A stretch of 64,000 nt of DNA from Nocardioides sp. BGMRC 2183 (GTDB lineage: Bacteria > Actinomycetota > Actinomycetes > Propionibacteriales > Nocardioidaceae), in NCBI GenBank assembly GCA_008123405.1, contig VSSA01000007.1:1-64000 (forward strand), given 5' to 3'. Position numbers and translations under genes: made by a program. This document shows, piece after piece, positions 44,964 through 54,069 of this stretch. The notes below the pieces were generated by a model that worked only from the letters and a program-made list of their open reading frames with translations, searched no databases and had not been told where the DNA came from. Each line of letters opens with the position of its first letter. The stretch's first letter is position 1.

Positions 44964-45934
44964 CCACCGCGGACCCCGCATCCACCTACCGCGAAGCCGA
45001 GCCACTCCTCAACGACGCCCGCAAGCACTACCAGGAGACCATCACAAGACTTCTCGCAGGCAAGGCCGGCGAGCACTATGTCATCAGCCGCGTGAAGACC
45101 GCCCGCAGCCTCATCCGAAAACTGCGCGAAGACCGAGAGAACCCACGCAGCTGGGAGTCCATCACCGACAAGGTCGGCGCCCGTGTCATCTGCACCACCA
45201 AAGCCGACTGCAATGAAGCATCCAAGCTCATCCAGGATGGGCCGTGGGTGGTGAAGAAGTACGACAAGAAGAAAGAGTCGGACAAGAAACGGCTCTTCTA
45301 CCCCGGCATTCACATCGAGATCGAGGCGCCCGACCTGGTCGACCAGACCGGAGCACGGATCTGGTGCGAGGTTCAGATCCGCACCCGCGCCCAGGACGCG
45401 TGGGCCGTGGCGTCGCACAAACTCACCTACAAGGGCGTGGTTGAGCCGCCGAGGAAGATGAGACGACTCGTCGACCGGCTCACGATCTTCGTCGAGGTCT
45501 TCGACGACGAGATACACCGCCTGTTCAAAAAGCGCGCCAAACTCCCCATGTACGCCCAAGGTCTGGCGCTTGAGCACCTTGAAACTCAATATGAGGCGAT
45601 CTCCGGCGATCCGGCCGAGGTCGCCAAGGACCTGTCGATCATGACGATCCTCATGGAGGCGTACGGCGAAGACGAGTTCGCCGACTTCAATCAGCTCATA
45701 GACGACTTCTGCGCGGCCCGAAGCGACCTTCCGGGCCTCGTCGCCAAGTACGGCTACCGGTCCGAGACCTACGATGACCGACACGACTGGCTCTACACGC
45801 AGCCCGAGGTCCTCATGGTTCTCGAACGTGCCACCAATAAGAAATACAAGCTCCTAAACGCAGTCGGTAGTACCGACCTTGAACGAGTCGTCCGTTCCAC
45901 GTGCATTTCAGCCGGGATCCCACTGCCGGAGTAG
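44960..45934 (+). CDS. Stand-alone RelA/SpoT-fold nucleotidyltransferase (toxSAS/CapRel-like)
   Basis: 324 residues. The synthetase domain has D70 in ITDKVGARVIC (Mg site), Y114 and H118 in FYPGIHIEIE (base-stacking Tyr), and E137 in WCEVQIRTRAQDAWA (second Mg ligand): all the key catalytic residues. There is no HD hydrolase domain and no TGS/ACT regulatory region. The C-terminal about 130 residues are helical and unassigned. Such proteins make ppGpp/ppApp or pyrophosphorylate tRNA, and many are toxins in antiphage systems. Coupled to the NA37-like gene upstream. Confidence 0.82.
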   Translation: MTTADPASTYREAEPLLNDARKHYQETITRLLAGKAGEHYVISRVKTARSLIRKLREDRENPRSWESITDKVGARVICTTKADCNEASKLIQDGPWVVKKYDKKKESDKKRLFYPGIHIEIEAPDLVDQTGARIWCEVQIRTRAQDAWAVASHKLTYKGVVEPPRKMRRLVDRLTIFVEVFDDEIHRLFKKRAKLPMYAQGLALEHLETQYEAISGDPAEVAKDLSIMTILMEAYGEDEFADFNQLIDDFCAARSDLPGLVAKYGYRSETYDDRHDWLYTQPEVLMVLERATNKKYKLLNAVGSTDLERVVRSTCISAGIPLPE

Positions 45935-46155
45935 GCGGACATGCCGGCGGTCGACGCTACCGCTGTCCTGACTCGGTATCCTCTATGTCCTGCTCGCCCA
46001 GCGGGACTCGACGAGCGGCCGGTCCTATGCGCATCATTCGGCCGGCCCACCGCGATGGGGCCTGCTGCGTGTTCGGTGGCAGCTGATCTGCGTCCTACCG
46101 CCGCGACTCCGCCCCGCGACTTCGCGAGGTGTACGGGGATGGGAGGGTGCGACTC

Positions 46156-46683
46156 ATGGCCGAACCTCGTCGTGTAGCTCGGTATGACCGCTGGGAGCAT
46201 CAGTGGTTGCGGATCCTTCGCTGGTACCACCGGACGCTCCACGCAACTGGACGCGACACCGGCATCGGTTCCAGGGACACCGAAGACTTCTCAGAGGCGC
46301 TGTGCCACGCGGTCTGGCATTTGAAGGACTGGCTGAAGCACGATCAACGACAATCTGTCGTGAGTGCATCGGCGATCGAGGGGTTCGCAAACAACGATCC
46401 AGCTTTGATGATCGTTGCCGACCTTGCGAACGGGACGAAACACGTCCAGCTGTCCGCAAGGGGCTCCCGCACGGAGGCGGTCCGGATGGGCTTGGTGCAC
46501 TGGGTCGGCGAGGGAGATCCGGACGACCCTGAAGGCATCGAGCGTGTATGGGTGTACGTCGACGATCCTGATTCAGAGGAGGACCGCGAGGTCGTCGATG
46601 TCGCGTGGGACGGCATCGAGTCTTGGCGGGTCTGGCTGGAGGCAGCCGGCCTCGAGGTTCCCGCAGATCCCAACCAGCGTTAG
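46156..46683 (+). CDS. Hypothetical helical protein (HEPN-like?)
   Basis: 175 residues from ATG 46156 with GGGAGGG upstream. The helical segment ALCHAVWHLKDWLKHDQ ... ALMIVADLANGTKHVQLS recalls small phage/island proteins with a conserved LKDW...DLxNGxKH pattern; the second half is acidic beta. Function unknown. It lies between the alarmone-type pair and a DUF4365 gene. Confidence 0.65.
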   Translation: MAEPRRVARYDRWEHQWLRILRWYHRTLHATGRDTGIGSRDTEDFSEALCHAVWHLKDWLKHDQRQSVVSASAIEGFANNDPALMIVADLANGTKHVQLSARGSRTEAVRMGLVHWVGEGDPDDPEGIERVWVYVDDPDSEEDREVVDVAWDGIESWRVWLEAAGLEVPADPNQR

Positions 46684-46736
46684 GCGCGGCATACCGCCGC
46701 GTCTGCGTGCCTGCGCGGGGTCGGCAGTCGCTGAGG

Positions 46737-47861
46737 TCAGTGGCTGTAGTTGATGAGCTGCCACCGCAGTTGCGGGGCGCGGTCGAGGTAGACCAGCGTG
46801 CAGGTCAACACCAGATAGCTGAGCACGTCCAAGCCCAAGATCGAGCATGGTGGCTCGTGGCCGGACAGCGGGGTCTCGTTGAGGGTGCGTCGCCACCGTC
46901 CCCCCTGCAGGGACAAGTCAGGTCCACGCAGCAAGACTGCGTAGGAGAACCCGAAGTTGGTTTCGTCGGTGTACTTGGCGACGAGACGGAGTTCCTCGTC
47001 GGTGAAGTTGTCCCTGTCCTCGGTGTGGTCGAAGAACAAGAGCACTTCGCCGAACAGAGACTCGGGGGCGGCTTCCACACGGATCTCGCTGGGATCACCA
47101 CTGAAGCCGATCTCGGTCAACGCCGGCGACTGCCACAGAAGAGTCTGACGGAGTCGTCCCCTCTGCACCTCGACGTCACCAGCCCGGTCGCTGCTGAGGA
47201 GTTCGAACTCGTGTGCCGCCAGAATGTCCGCGACGAGCGCAGTCCACAGTTCGTCTGACGGAGTAGACAGCTGCGAACGAAGTGGGTCGATGCGGTGCCC
47301 GAGCGGCCTGCCACGGAAGGCGGGCCCATCGATACGCATGCTCCGGTGACTGAGCATCGCGTCGAGCCGGTCAACGGTGAGTACCGAGTCGGTCGGGATG
47401 GCGACGGCGACCTTGTCACCGCTGTAGGTCTCGATCTGCGAGTAGAAGTCCTGGCCCCACCGCTGATCCACATAGTCGCGGGCGTCAATTGCGAGGAACT
47501 CGCCAACGGACTCAACATAGAACGTCACGTAGACCGGTTCGGGCGACGCATACCAGAACTTCAGGTGCTCGATGTCGACTTGAACTGACACCGCGTCCTT
47601 CCGCGCGTACTCCTCAACCGACAGGGTGCCTGCCTGGATCCCCTTGAACTGGAACCACACACGGACCGGGGTCGCGTGGAAGTACCTCCGCTCCCCGCCG
47701 CTGCGATCGACCTTGGTTCCTTCGACGTAGAACTGCAGGCCGGTGTCGACACCGAAGCGGTCCTTCGCGTAGTCGATGGCGACCCCGCGGCCCGCAACGA
47801 GCGCAGCGAACTTCGCCATGTAACGCGCTTCAAGCTCGTCGGCTGGCCCCATCCCCACCAT
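46737..47861 (-). CDS. DUF4365 nuclease-like protein
   Basis: 374 residues from ATG 47861 (ATG 47852 also possible). The N-terminal about 150 residues fit DUF4365, a PD-(D/E)XK-like fold: D39 in FGVDTGLQFYVEG, E47, and the Q71-F-K73 motif in VWFQFKGI, then EHLKFWYASPEPVYVTFYV. The C-terminal 200 residues are unassigned. DUF4365 proteins occur in defence islands and are predicted nucleases. Convergent with the 175-residue gene. Confidence 0.7.
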   Translation of the reverse strand: MVGMGPADELEARYMAKFAALVAGRGVAIDYAKDRFGVDTGLQFYVEGTKVDRSGGERRYFHATPVRVWFQFKGIQAGTLSVEEYARKDAVSVQVDIEHLKFWYASPEPVYVTFYVESVGEFLAIDARDYVDQRWGQDFYSQIETYSGDKVAVAIPTDSVLTVDRLDAMLSHRSMRIDGPAFRGRPLGHRIDPLRSQLSTPSDELWTALVADILAAHEFELLSSDRAGDVEVQRGRLRQTLLWQSPALTEIGFSGDPSEIRVEAAPESLFGEVLLFFDHTEDRDNFTDEELRLVAKYTDETNFGFSYAVLLRGPDLSLQGGRWRRTLNETPLSGHEPPCSILGLDVLSYLVLTCTLVYLDRAPQLRWQLINYSH

Positions 47862-48297
47862 GGGTTCATTGTCTCACCATCAGTGCCCGGCTCTTCGGGT
47901 CGAGCCCCGGGGGCGATTGCCCGAGTGCGAAGACGCATTCGCGTCGGATCGTGGCGAGGTTGATCGTCGACAGGCGGAACGCTGGACAACCGGATGCGGG
48001 GTCTCATTCGTGTAGCTTCCGTGATCTTCAGTGGTTGCCCTTCCCGGTCGACGGGCAGCAGCAGTGAGTGCCTCGAAGCGGTCGAGCGTGCCCCCGGCTC
48101 AACGCGAGCCGAGCCCAGCGGTTGTCACGGGCCAGGGCCCGCAAGGGCGACACAAGGCACCGCGAAACCCCGCCACCACACGCCCGCCGCAAGCCCGACG
48201 GCGGGGCGGGGCGGTCCTTCCAGCAGTCGTTTCGGCCCCGAGGAGAGGGGACACTTCACATGGTTGTACAGAAACAAAGGTGAGGGAGACACGCCCA
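47862..48297. other. Intergenic region without a recognised feature
   Basis: 435 bp between a minus-strand and a plus-strand gene. It should contain both promoters, but I see no clear boxes, no RNA gene and no convincing reading frame. GGTGAGGGAG at about 48279-48288 is the likely ribosome binding site of the next gene. Confidence 0.4.
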
Positions 48298-49842
48298 ATG
48301 CAGCCCGCCGCTCTCGTCTTCGCCGACACCGTCCACTGGTGGCGAATGCGGTCCGCAGTGCTTCGCCACCTCACAAATCCGGCGCCTGGCAGACCCGCGA
48401 CGCACCTGAGGGCACGGTCCGGCGATATCATCCGACTGACCCGCCTGACCTCTGCAGTGACGTACGGACCCCACGACGCCGAGGAAGGCCGAGAACTCCG
48501 CTCCCGGTCGGAAGGACGCCGAGGAGCCGTCGATCACGACCACGAGACTCTCCTACGGCGGACACTTAGCGACACCGAGAGGCGTCCTGCACAGCCTCTT
48601 CTCGGAAGTGCTGCCCTCACGTTCTCCGACATCAGCGACCCGACACTTCGCGAGCTCACCGAACTCGAAGACGTTCAGGACCACCTCATCGCACAGGGAC
48701 GGTTCGACCCCACCGACCCCGTGCTGCTCAATCTGCTGTGGTCGAACATGATTCCCACCGCCATCCTCAGCCGTGGCCGGCTCATCGACCGGCTCGAAGA
48801 CGCACCCGAGCTGGAACCCGCCGCAGAGACGCTCGTCATCACGAGCCCCAGCGGACTCGAACTCGGAGAAGCCATCTTCCATGAGGCCGACGATGACGCC
48901 GTCTATACCGACAACCGGGCACTCGGCTGGGAGATCCCGCCACCACTCGCCCCGGTTCCGCCGCCGCCCGAGCACGACACACCCATAGGGCTCGTCCTAG
49001 CGCGGATGGAAGACCGAACCGGGCCGCGCATCAGCGGACAGGACGAACCAGAAGCCGACGCGAACGTCAGCAGGAGCCTGTCGTTCCATCAGTTCCCCGA
49101 CCCGAACACCGTCGAGCAGAAGGTCCGAGCGTTCCTACTCAACCCTCGGCACCCCAAGCAGCGATGGGTCGACTTCGCCCAACACGGACTTCTCGACCGC
49201 GGCACGGCAGCACTCGTCCTCGCAGCCAACCTCAGCAGCATCTTCTATTCGCCGTTCCCCGCCACCGAGATCAGACCGACAGCAGACGGCGCGCTCCAGT
49301 TCACCGTCCCCATCGCGCTGCCGACCCCGCGTGGCTACCTGCTCCTCACGACGTCCTGGGCCTACCGCAACGCATCCGACCCGCTCTCGTCAGCCGACCT
49401 TAGCGACATGGATTTGCCGGCCTCCGAAGCCACCGGGCTGTGGCTCGCGACCGCCTACCCCAACTCGGACGAGATGAGTTACGGACACCCGCTACGCACC
49501 TTCTATACCCCCGACGTCGACGACTGGGCCGCGCTCGCAGCGTCGGTTGAGGCCTCTGGCCGCGCCGCAGCCACACGGATGCGAGCCAACGCGGTCTCGT
49601 CGACCGGGTGGCTCGGTATACCCAGAGGTACCGGTCGGCAGGAAGACTTCTTCAAATGGGTCAGACGCACCCGCAGCCCCTACACGTTCACCCGCAAAGC
49701 CCTCGGCGGCCAGTTCCTGGCCTACGACCCCCTCCGCATCCCGATTACAGGCGAATCCGAAGTATCCGCAGCGCTTCGGATAGGCCAGGTCATCCTGGGC
49801 ATGGCCGGCATCCGGTCCTACGTGCAGCTGCACTTCGACTGA
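48298..49842 (+). CDS. Hypothetical protein, possibly DUF6883-like at the C-terminus
   Basis: 514 residues from ATG 48298, chosen for the upstream GGTGAGGGAG; the frame is open further upstream but without a site. The N-terminal about 100 residues are low-complexity and may not be translated. The middle has a helical domain (TLRELTELEDVQDHLIAQGR). The C-terminal segment KVRAFLLNPRHPKQRWVDF ... TSWAYRN ... ATAYPN recalls the DUF6883 domain of toxin-related proteins. Function unknown. Confidence 0.55.
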   Translation: MQPAALVFADTVHWWRMRSAVLRHLTNPAPGRPATHLRARSGDIIRLTRLTSAVTYGPHDAEEGRELRSRSEGRRGAVDHDHETLLRRTLSDTERRPAQPLLGSAALTFSDISDPTLRELTELEDVQDHLIAQGRFDPTDPVLLNLLWSNMIPTAILSRGRLIDRLEDAPELEPAAETLVITSPSGLELGEAIFHEADDDAVYTDNRALGWEIPPPLAPVPPPPEHDTPIGLVLARMEDRTGPRISGQDEPEADANVSRSLSFHQFPDPNTVEQKVRAFLLNPRHPKQRWVDFAQHGLLDRGTAALVLAANLSSIFYSPFPATEIRPTADGALQFTVPIALPTPRGYLLLTTSWAYRNASDPLSSADLSDMDLPASEATGLWLATAYPNSDEMSYGHPLRTFYTPDVDDWAALAASVEASGRAAATRMRANAVSSTGWLGIPRGTGRQEDFFKWVRRTRSPYTFTRKALGGQFLAYDPLRIPITGESEVSAALRIGQVILGMAGIRSYVQLHFD

Positions 49843-49964
49843 CAGTGAAAGCCGCGTCATTCCGCCGCGTCTGACGCAGCCGTCCGCCTGGCCCCGCGAT
49901 CGGTCACAAGATCCGTCGCGGCGGTCAGTGCATCCGACGTCGAGCGAGCACGAGTGGGCCACTG

Positions 49965-52900
49965 CTACCCGTCGGCGTGCGATCCGTCGTCGACGGCCGC
50001 TTCGTAGAACGCGTCCGCGAGCGCAGCGATGACGCTGTTGATCCCGGGGCCGTCGCTGAAGAAGTAGTCAGCCATGGTGTTGTGGGCGTCCTGGTTGTCG
50101 ACGACGGCCTCGGTGACGGCGGCCTGGAAGTCTTGCGACTCCATGAACTGCTTCTTGGAGTTCACCTTGGTCTGCTTGACCAGGTCGGGGTAGGCCAGCA
50201 GGCGGGCGACCAGGCCCTGGACGAACTCGCGGATCTGCGATTGCTCGAACGTCTCGGCGCCGAAGAGGTCGTTCATCTTGTCGATGACGACCTGGAGGGC
50301 GACGTACTTGGGTTCCTTCTTCGCGCCGGTGCCGGCGGCGGTGATCCCCTTGAGTTCGCCGTCACCCACCAGCGAGATGTCGGTGGCGATGCCCTTGGTG
50401 TGCTTCACGCCGACCAGCACGACGTCGGAGAGGTCGACCTCGGCGGCCCACGACTCTTCGGAGATGACGTTGTCCAGGAGCCGCAGGAAGATCGAGAGCA
50501 TCTCGAGGTAGGGGTCGCCGTAGTCGACGATCTGGGACATGAAGTCATACAGCCGGACGTAGGTGGCCACGTCCTTGCGGAACAGGTCGAGGGTGTCGAG
50601 GGTGATCCGGTCGTCGGTCTCGATGGCCCGGGCATAACGGCGACCGAATTCATGCTGCGCCGGGCTGATCGCGGCGGACAGCGCGTTGTTGCCCTTCCGG
50701 GTCACCCACAGCTCGGCGACCTTGCGGACCTCGCCCTCGGTGTAGATCCCGGCTTGGGCGAGCTTGGTCGCGAGGTGGACGACCACGTAGGGGTCGGTCT
50801 CGGTCTCCAGGGTGGCGTTCTTGAAGTACGGCTCGAACGAGGCACGGATGTCGTCGGGATTGTTCTGGAAATCGATGACGAAGGTCTTGCGCTTCTGCTC
50901 CCCGCCGGCGGTGCGGTGGGTGCGGTTGAGCCGGGACAGCGTCTGCACCGCGGTGACTCCGGCGAGGCGCTTGTCGACGTACATCGCCGAGAGCAGCGGC
51001 TGGTCGAAGCCGGTCTGGAACTTGTTGGCCACCGCCATGAGCTTGTAGGTGTCGCCCTTGAACGCGGCCGCCAGATCAGCACCGGCACCGGGGTTGAGGT
51101 TCGCCTCGGTGAACTCGTCGTCCTTCGACGGCCGTGGCCCCCACTCGACCGTCCACTCCTCGTCCTCGGCCATCGACACCGAGCCGGAGAACGCGACCAG
51201 GGTCCGATAGTTGTACGACGCATCCTCGGCCGCTCGCTTCGCGACGTAGGCGTCGATCGCCAACTTGTACTTCACCGCGGCCTTGCGGGAGTCGGTCACC
51301 ACCATCGCCTTCGCCTTGCCCTCCAACAGGTGCGCGACGTTGGCGTGGAAGTGCTCGACGATGATCTGCACCTTCTGGCTGATGTTGGTCGGGTGCAACC
51401 GCACCCACCGCATCAGGCCCTTGCGGGCGGCCGACTCCTCGACCTCACCGCTCCCGTCGCCGCCCGCCTCGGCTTTGCCGGCGATCTTCAACGCGGTGTC
51501 GTAGGACTGATAGCCCTTGAGGACGTCGAGGATGTAGCCCTCCTCGATCGCCTGCTTCATCGAGTACAGGTGGAACTCGACAGGCTTGCCGTCCGGGCTC
51601 TTGCGGCCGAACAACTCCAGCGTCTTGTTCTTCGGGGTCGCGGTGAACGCCAGATAGGAGATGTTCTCCGACTCGGCCCGCTCGGTCATCTCCGCAGCGA
51701 GGATCGACTCGACGTCGATCTCGCCGCCCTCCTCGACCTCCTTCAGCTCCTCCGCGGTCAACACCTGCTTGAGCTTGGAGGAGATCTGGCCGGACTGCGA
51801 GGAGTGCGCCTCGTCGGCGATCACTGCGAAGCGCTTGCCCTTCAACGCTGAGTCGACGCGGATCTCCTCCAGCGCGAACGGGAACGTCTGCACGGTGACC
51901 GCGATGATCAGCTCCCCGTTCTTCAACGCAGTCGCCAATAGGCTGGACTTCGACTTCGCCCCTGCCTTGCGCACGTCCTCGGGGCTGATCGTGGCGACGA
52001 TCTTCCCCGACCCGTCGATCTGCCGGATCGCATCCTGCAGTTGTCCGTCGAGCACGGTCCGGTCCACAACCACGATGACGGAGTCGAAGACCTTCTGATC
52101 ATCGACGTGCAGCCGCGCGAGACGGTGGGCGGTCCAGGCGATGGTGTTGGTCTTGCCCGACCCCGCCGAGTGCTCGATCAGGTACCGCTGGCCCACGCCC
52201 TCCTCGGCCACCGCGGCGGCGATCTCGGCGACGGCCTCCCACTGGTGGAACCGTGGGAAGAGCATGCTGGTGCGGCGCTTCGACGATCCGGTCGCGACGT
52301 CCCACTCCTCCTTGGTCTCCACGATCATCAGCCGTCCGATGATGTTGAGCCAGGCGTGCTTCTCCCACACCCGCTCCCACAGGTACGACGTCGACGACAT
52401 CCCGTCCGCTCCCGGAGGGTTGCCCGCACCACCGTCGTAGCCGGCGTTGAACGGCAGGAAGTGCGACTTATCGCCCTCCAGTCGGGTCGTCATCGCCGCC
52501 AGGTCGTTGGAGACCGCGAAATGCACCAATGCCCGGTGGCCGAACGACAGCAACGGCTCTCGCCGCCCGTTAGTGACCGGGTTGCGGTCGAACCTGTACT
52601 GGTTGATCGCCTCGTCCAGCGACTGGGTGAAGTCGGTCTTCAACTCCACCGTGGCGACCGGGATCCCGTTGACGAAGAAGACCAGGTCGATGCTGCGCCG
52701 GTCAGCGGTGGAGAAATGCACCTGCCGCATCACCCGCACCCGCATCGCTGCGTACTCGGCGTTCGTCGTCGCGTTGAGGCTCGTCTCCGGGCGGAACTGC
52801 GCCATCTTCAGTCGTCCGCCGCCGATGTACTGCACCCCGTTGCGCAGGACGTTCAGCGTGCCGCCGCCGTGCTCCAGCGGCCGGTCCAGCGCGGTGGTCA

Positions 52901-53120
52901 GCACGTCGAGGAACTTCGCCTCGCTGCCCGCGGCCTTCAACGCCTTCTGGTACGCCGCCGGCTGGGTCTCCTCCAGCCAGGCGAAGAGGTCGTCGGGGAA
53001 GAGCGCCCGCTCCCGGTCGTAGCCAGTGCCGTCCTTGTCGTTGGTCGAGTAGAGCCAGCCGTGCGCCGCGAGGTGCTCGCAGATCTCGGTCTCGAAGACG
53101 ATCTCGTTGTGGTCGGCCAT
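49965..53120 (-). CDS. hsdR: Type I restriction endonuclease subunit R
   Basis: 1051 residues from ATG 53120. Nuclease motif IDLVFFVNGIPVATVELK (PD-ExK type, about 145-165), Walker A IEHSAGSGKTNT, the DEAH-like VIADEAHSSQSG, and later helicase motifs (VANKFQTGFDQPLL, QTLSRLNRTH). It translocates DNA and cleaves unmodified DNA with HsdM and HsdS. The start overlaps the upstream nucleotidyltransferase stop (TGATG). Confidence 0.95.
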   Translation of the reverse strand: MADHNEIVFETEICEHLAAHGWLYSTNDKDGTGYDRERALFPDDLFAWLEETQPAAYQKALKAAGSEAKFLDVLTTALDRPLEHGGGTLNVLRNGVQYIGGGRLKMAQFRPETSLNATTNAEYAAMRVRVMRQVHFSTADRRSIDLVFFVNGIPVATVELKTDFTQSLDEAINQYRFDRNPVTNGRREPLLSFGHRALVHFAVSNDLAAMTTRLEGDKSHFLPFNAGYDGGAGNPPGADGMSSTSYLWERVWEKHAWLNIIGRLMIVETKEEWDVATGSSKRRTSMLFPRFHQWEAVAEIAAAVAEEGVGQRYLIEHSAGSGKTNTIAWTAHRLARLHVDDQKVFDSVIVVVDRTVLDGQLQDAIRQIDGSGKIVATISPEDVRKAGAKSKSSLLATALKNGELIIAVTVQTFPFALEEIRVDSALKGKRFAVIADEAHSSQSGQISSKLKQVLTAEELKEVEEGGEIDVESILAAEMTERAESENISYLAFTATPKNKTLELFGRKSPDGKPVEFHLYSMKQAIEEGYILDVLKGYQSYDTALKIAGKAEAGGDGSGEVEESAARKGLMRWVRLHPTNISQKVQIIVEHFHANVAHLLEGKAKAMVVTDSRKAAVKYKLAIDAYVAKRAAEDASYNYRTLVAFSGSVSMAEDEEWTVEWGPRPSKDDEFTEANLNPGAGADLAAAFKGDTYKLMAVANKFQTGFDQPLLSAMYVDKRLAGVTAVQTLSRLNRTHRTAGGEQKRKTFVIDFQNNPDDIRASFEPYFKNATLETETDPYVVVHLATKLAQAGIYTEGEVRKVAELWVTRKGNNALSAAISPAQHEFGRRYARAIETDDRITLDTLDLFRKDVATYVRLYDFMSQIVDYGDPYLEMLSIFLRLLDNVISEESWAAEVDLSDVVLVGVKHTKGIATDISLVGDGELKGITAAGTGAKKEPKYVALQVVIDKMNDLFGAETFEQSQIREFVQGLVARLLAYPDLVKQTKVNSKKQFMESQDFQAAVTEAVVDNQDAHNTMADYFFSDGPGINSVIAALADAFYEAAVDDGSHADG

Positions 53121-53701
53121 CACGCCTCCTGGGATGCCGCGATGACCTGCTCGAGATCGGCGACGATGTCTTGGTCCCGGTGGAAGCCTCGCGCGGCGAT
53201 GAGTGCGACCGCTTCCCGCGCGGTGGCCAGGTCGTCGTCGGTGGCCACGCCGAGCAGAGCGTCGAGGTCGACCTGGTCATGCCGCCGGCCGGCCAGAATC
53301 TTGAGGGCGATCAAGTGACCGGTGAGGGCGATCGGCGCCTGGAAGTCGGGTGCGACCTCGATCGTGGTCGCGGCCGCGACGATCTCCGCCTCGATGCCCG
53401 AGCTGGCGAACAGCAGGTCCACGGTGAAGTCGGAGGAGCCGCGCGTGAGTCGTACAGTCGAGAGTCGGTCGACATACTCGTGCTCGATGATCTCGCGGGG
53501 CACGTAGCCGCGGGAGCCCAACTGGTGGATGATCCCCTCGGCGGCCGTGTCACTGGCCGCCGCGACAACGACGTCGACATCCTTCGTGAACCGCGGCGCC
53601 GACCGCGCCGAGACTGCGACACCACCGATCATCGCCCACCCAACACCAAGGTCTTCGAGATCCGCGGACGCCTGGCGCAGGGTCGCCTCGAACGGGGTCA
53701 C
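53120..53701 (-). CDS. Nucleotidyltransferase of the MNT/AbiEii type, within the hsd operon
   Basis: 193 residues from GTG 53701, overlapping the upstream gene's stop. Motif GVGWAMIGGVAVSARSAPRFTKDVDVVV supplies the GG and DxD of the fold, and LIALKILAGRRHDQVDLDALL matches the AbiEii/DUF6036 C-terminal part. A possible toxin or regulatory enzyme; the small coupled gene upstream would be its antitoxin. It is transcribed with hsdR. Confidence 0.8.
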   Translation of the reverse strand: MTPFEATLRQASADLEDLGVGWAMIGGVAVSARSAPRFTKDVDVVVAAASDTAAEGIIHQLGSRGYVPREIIEHEYVDRLSTVRLTRGSSDFTVDLLFASSGIEAEIVAAATTIEVAPDFQAPIALTGHLIALKILAGRRHDQVDLDALLGVATDDDLATAREAVALIAARGFHRDQDIVADLEQVIAASQEA

Positions 53702-53892
53702 CGGGCGTCCTCCCAGAGCCAGGCGCGGGTCAAGGCGGCGACCTCGCTCTCGTCGGCGTCCGGGTGCTCGCGACGCATCCGCTGTCGGTAGAGCGCGACC
53801 CCGAACTCGTGCATCTCGAACACGTCGCGCATCCGCTGGGCCTCCGGCGTCGGCACCCACTCCGAGGCCGGGTCGCCTGCTGTTGCGCTCAT
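53698..53892 (-). CDS. Small partner of the nucleotidyltransferase
   Basis: 64 residues from ATG 53892. Charged, helical (RMRDVFEMHEFGVALYRQRMRREHPDADE), overlapping the next start by 4 bp (GTGA). Size and coupling suggest an antitoxin. No DNA-binding motif is seen. Confidence 0.7.
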   Translation of the reverse strand: MSATAGDPASEWVPTPEAQRMRDVFEMHEFGVALYRQRMRREHPDADESEVAALTRAWLWEDAR

Positions 53893-53929
53893 GGTCCGAT
53901 CCTAGAGTCGCGGTTCGGCTGGATGCGGG

Positions 53930-54069
53930 TCATGACGCCTCGGCCCGTACGTCGCGGAACTTCGCCCGCTCCCGGTCGTAGCCGGGTGGCGTTGGCCGGG
54001 AGCCATCCGTGGGCTTCGAGACGGGAGCAAGTCTCGGACTCCAACCACGATCCCCATGTGGTCAGCCAT
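53930..54069 (-). pseudogene. Relic of an hsdR 5' end
   Basis: From ATG 54069 (overlapping the upstream stop exactly as intact hsdR does) the minus strand reads MADHMGIVV, then after a frame change ESETCSRLEAHGWLPAN, then after another GYDRERAKFRDVRAEAS. The intact HsdR N-terminus has MADHNEIVFETEICEHLAAHGWL and GTGYDRERALF. At DNA level a stretch of about 20 bases is identical (CGCTCCCGGTCGTAGCC inside it). It marks where an older hsdR began. Confidence 0.82.

Noticed and set aside
49977-53318. Plus-strand frames of 624 and 425 codons
   Set aside because: Antisense to hsdR; no motifs.
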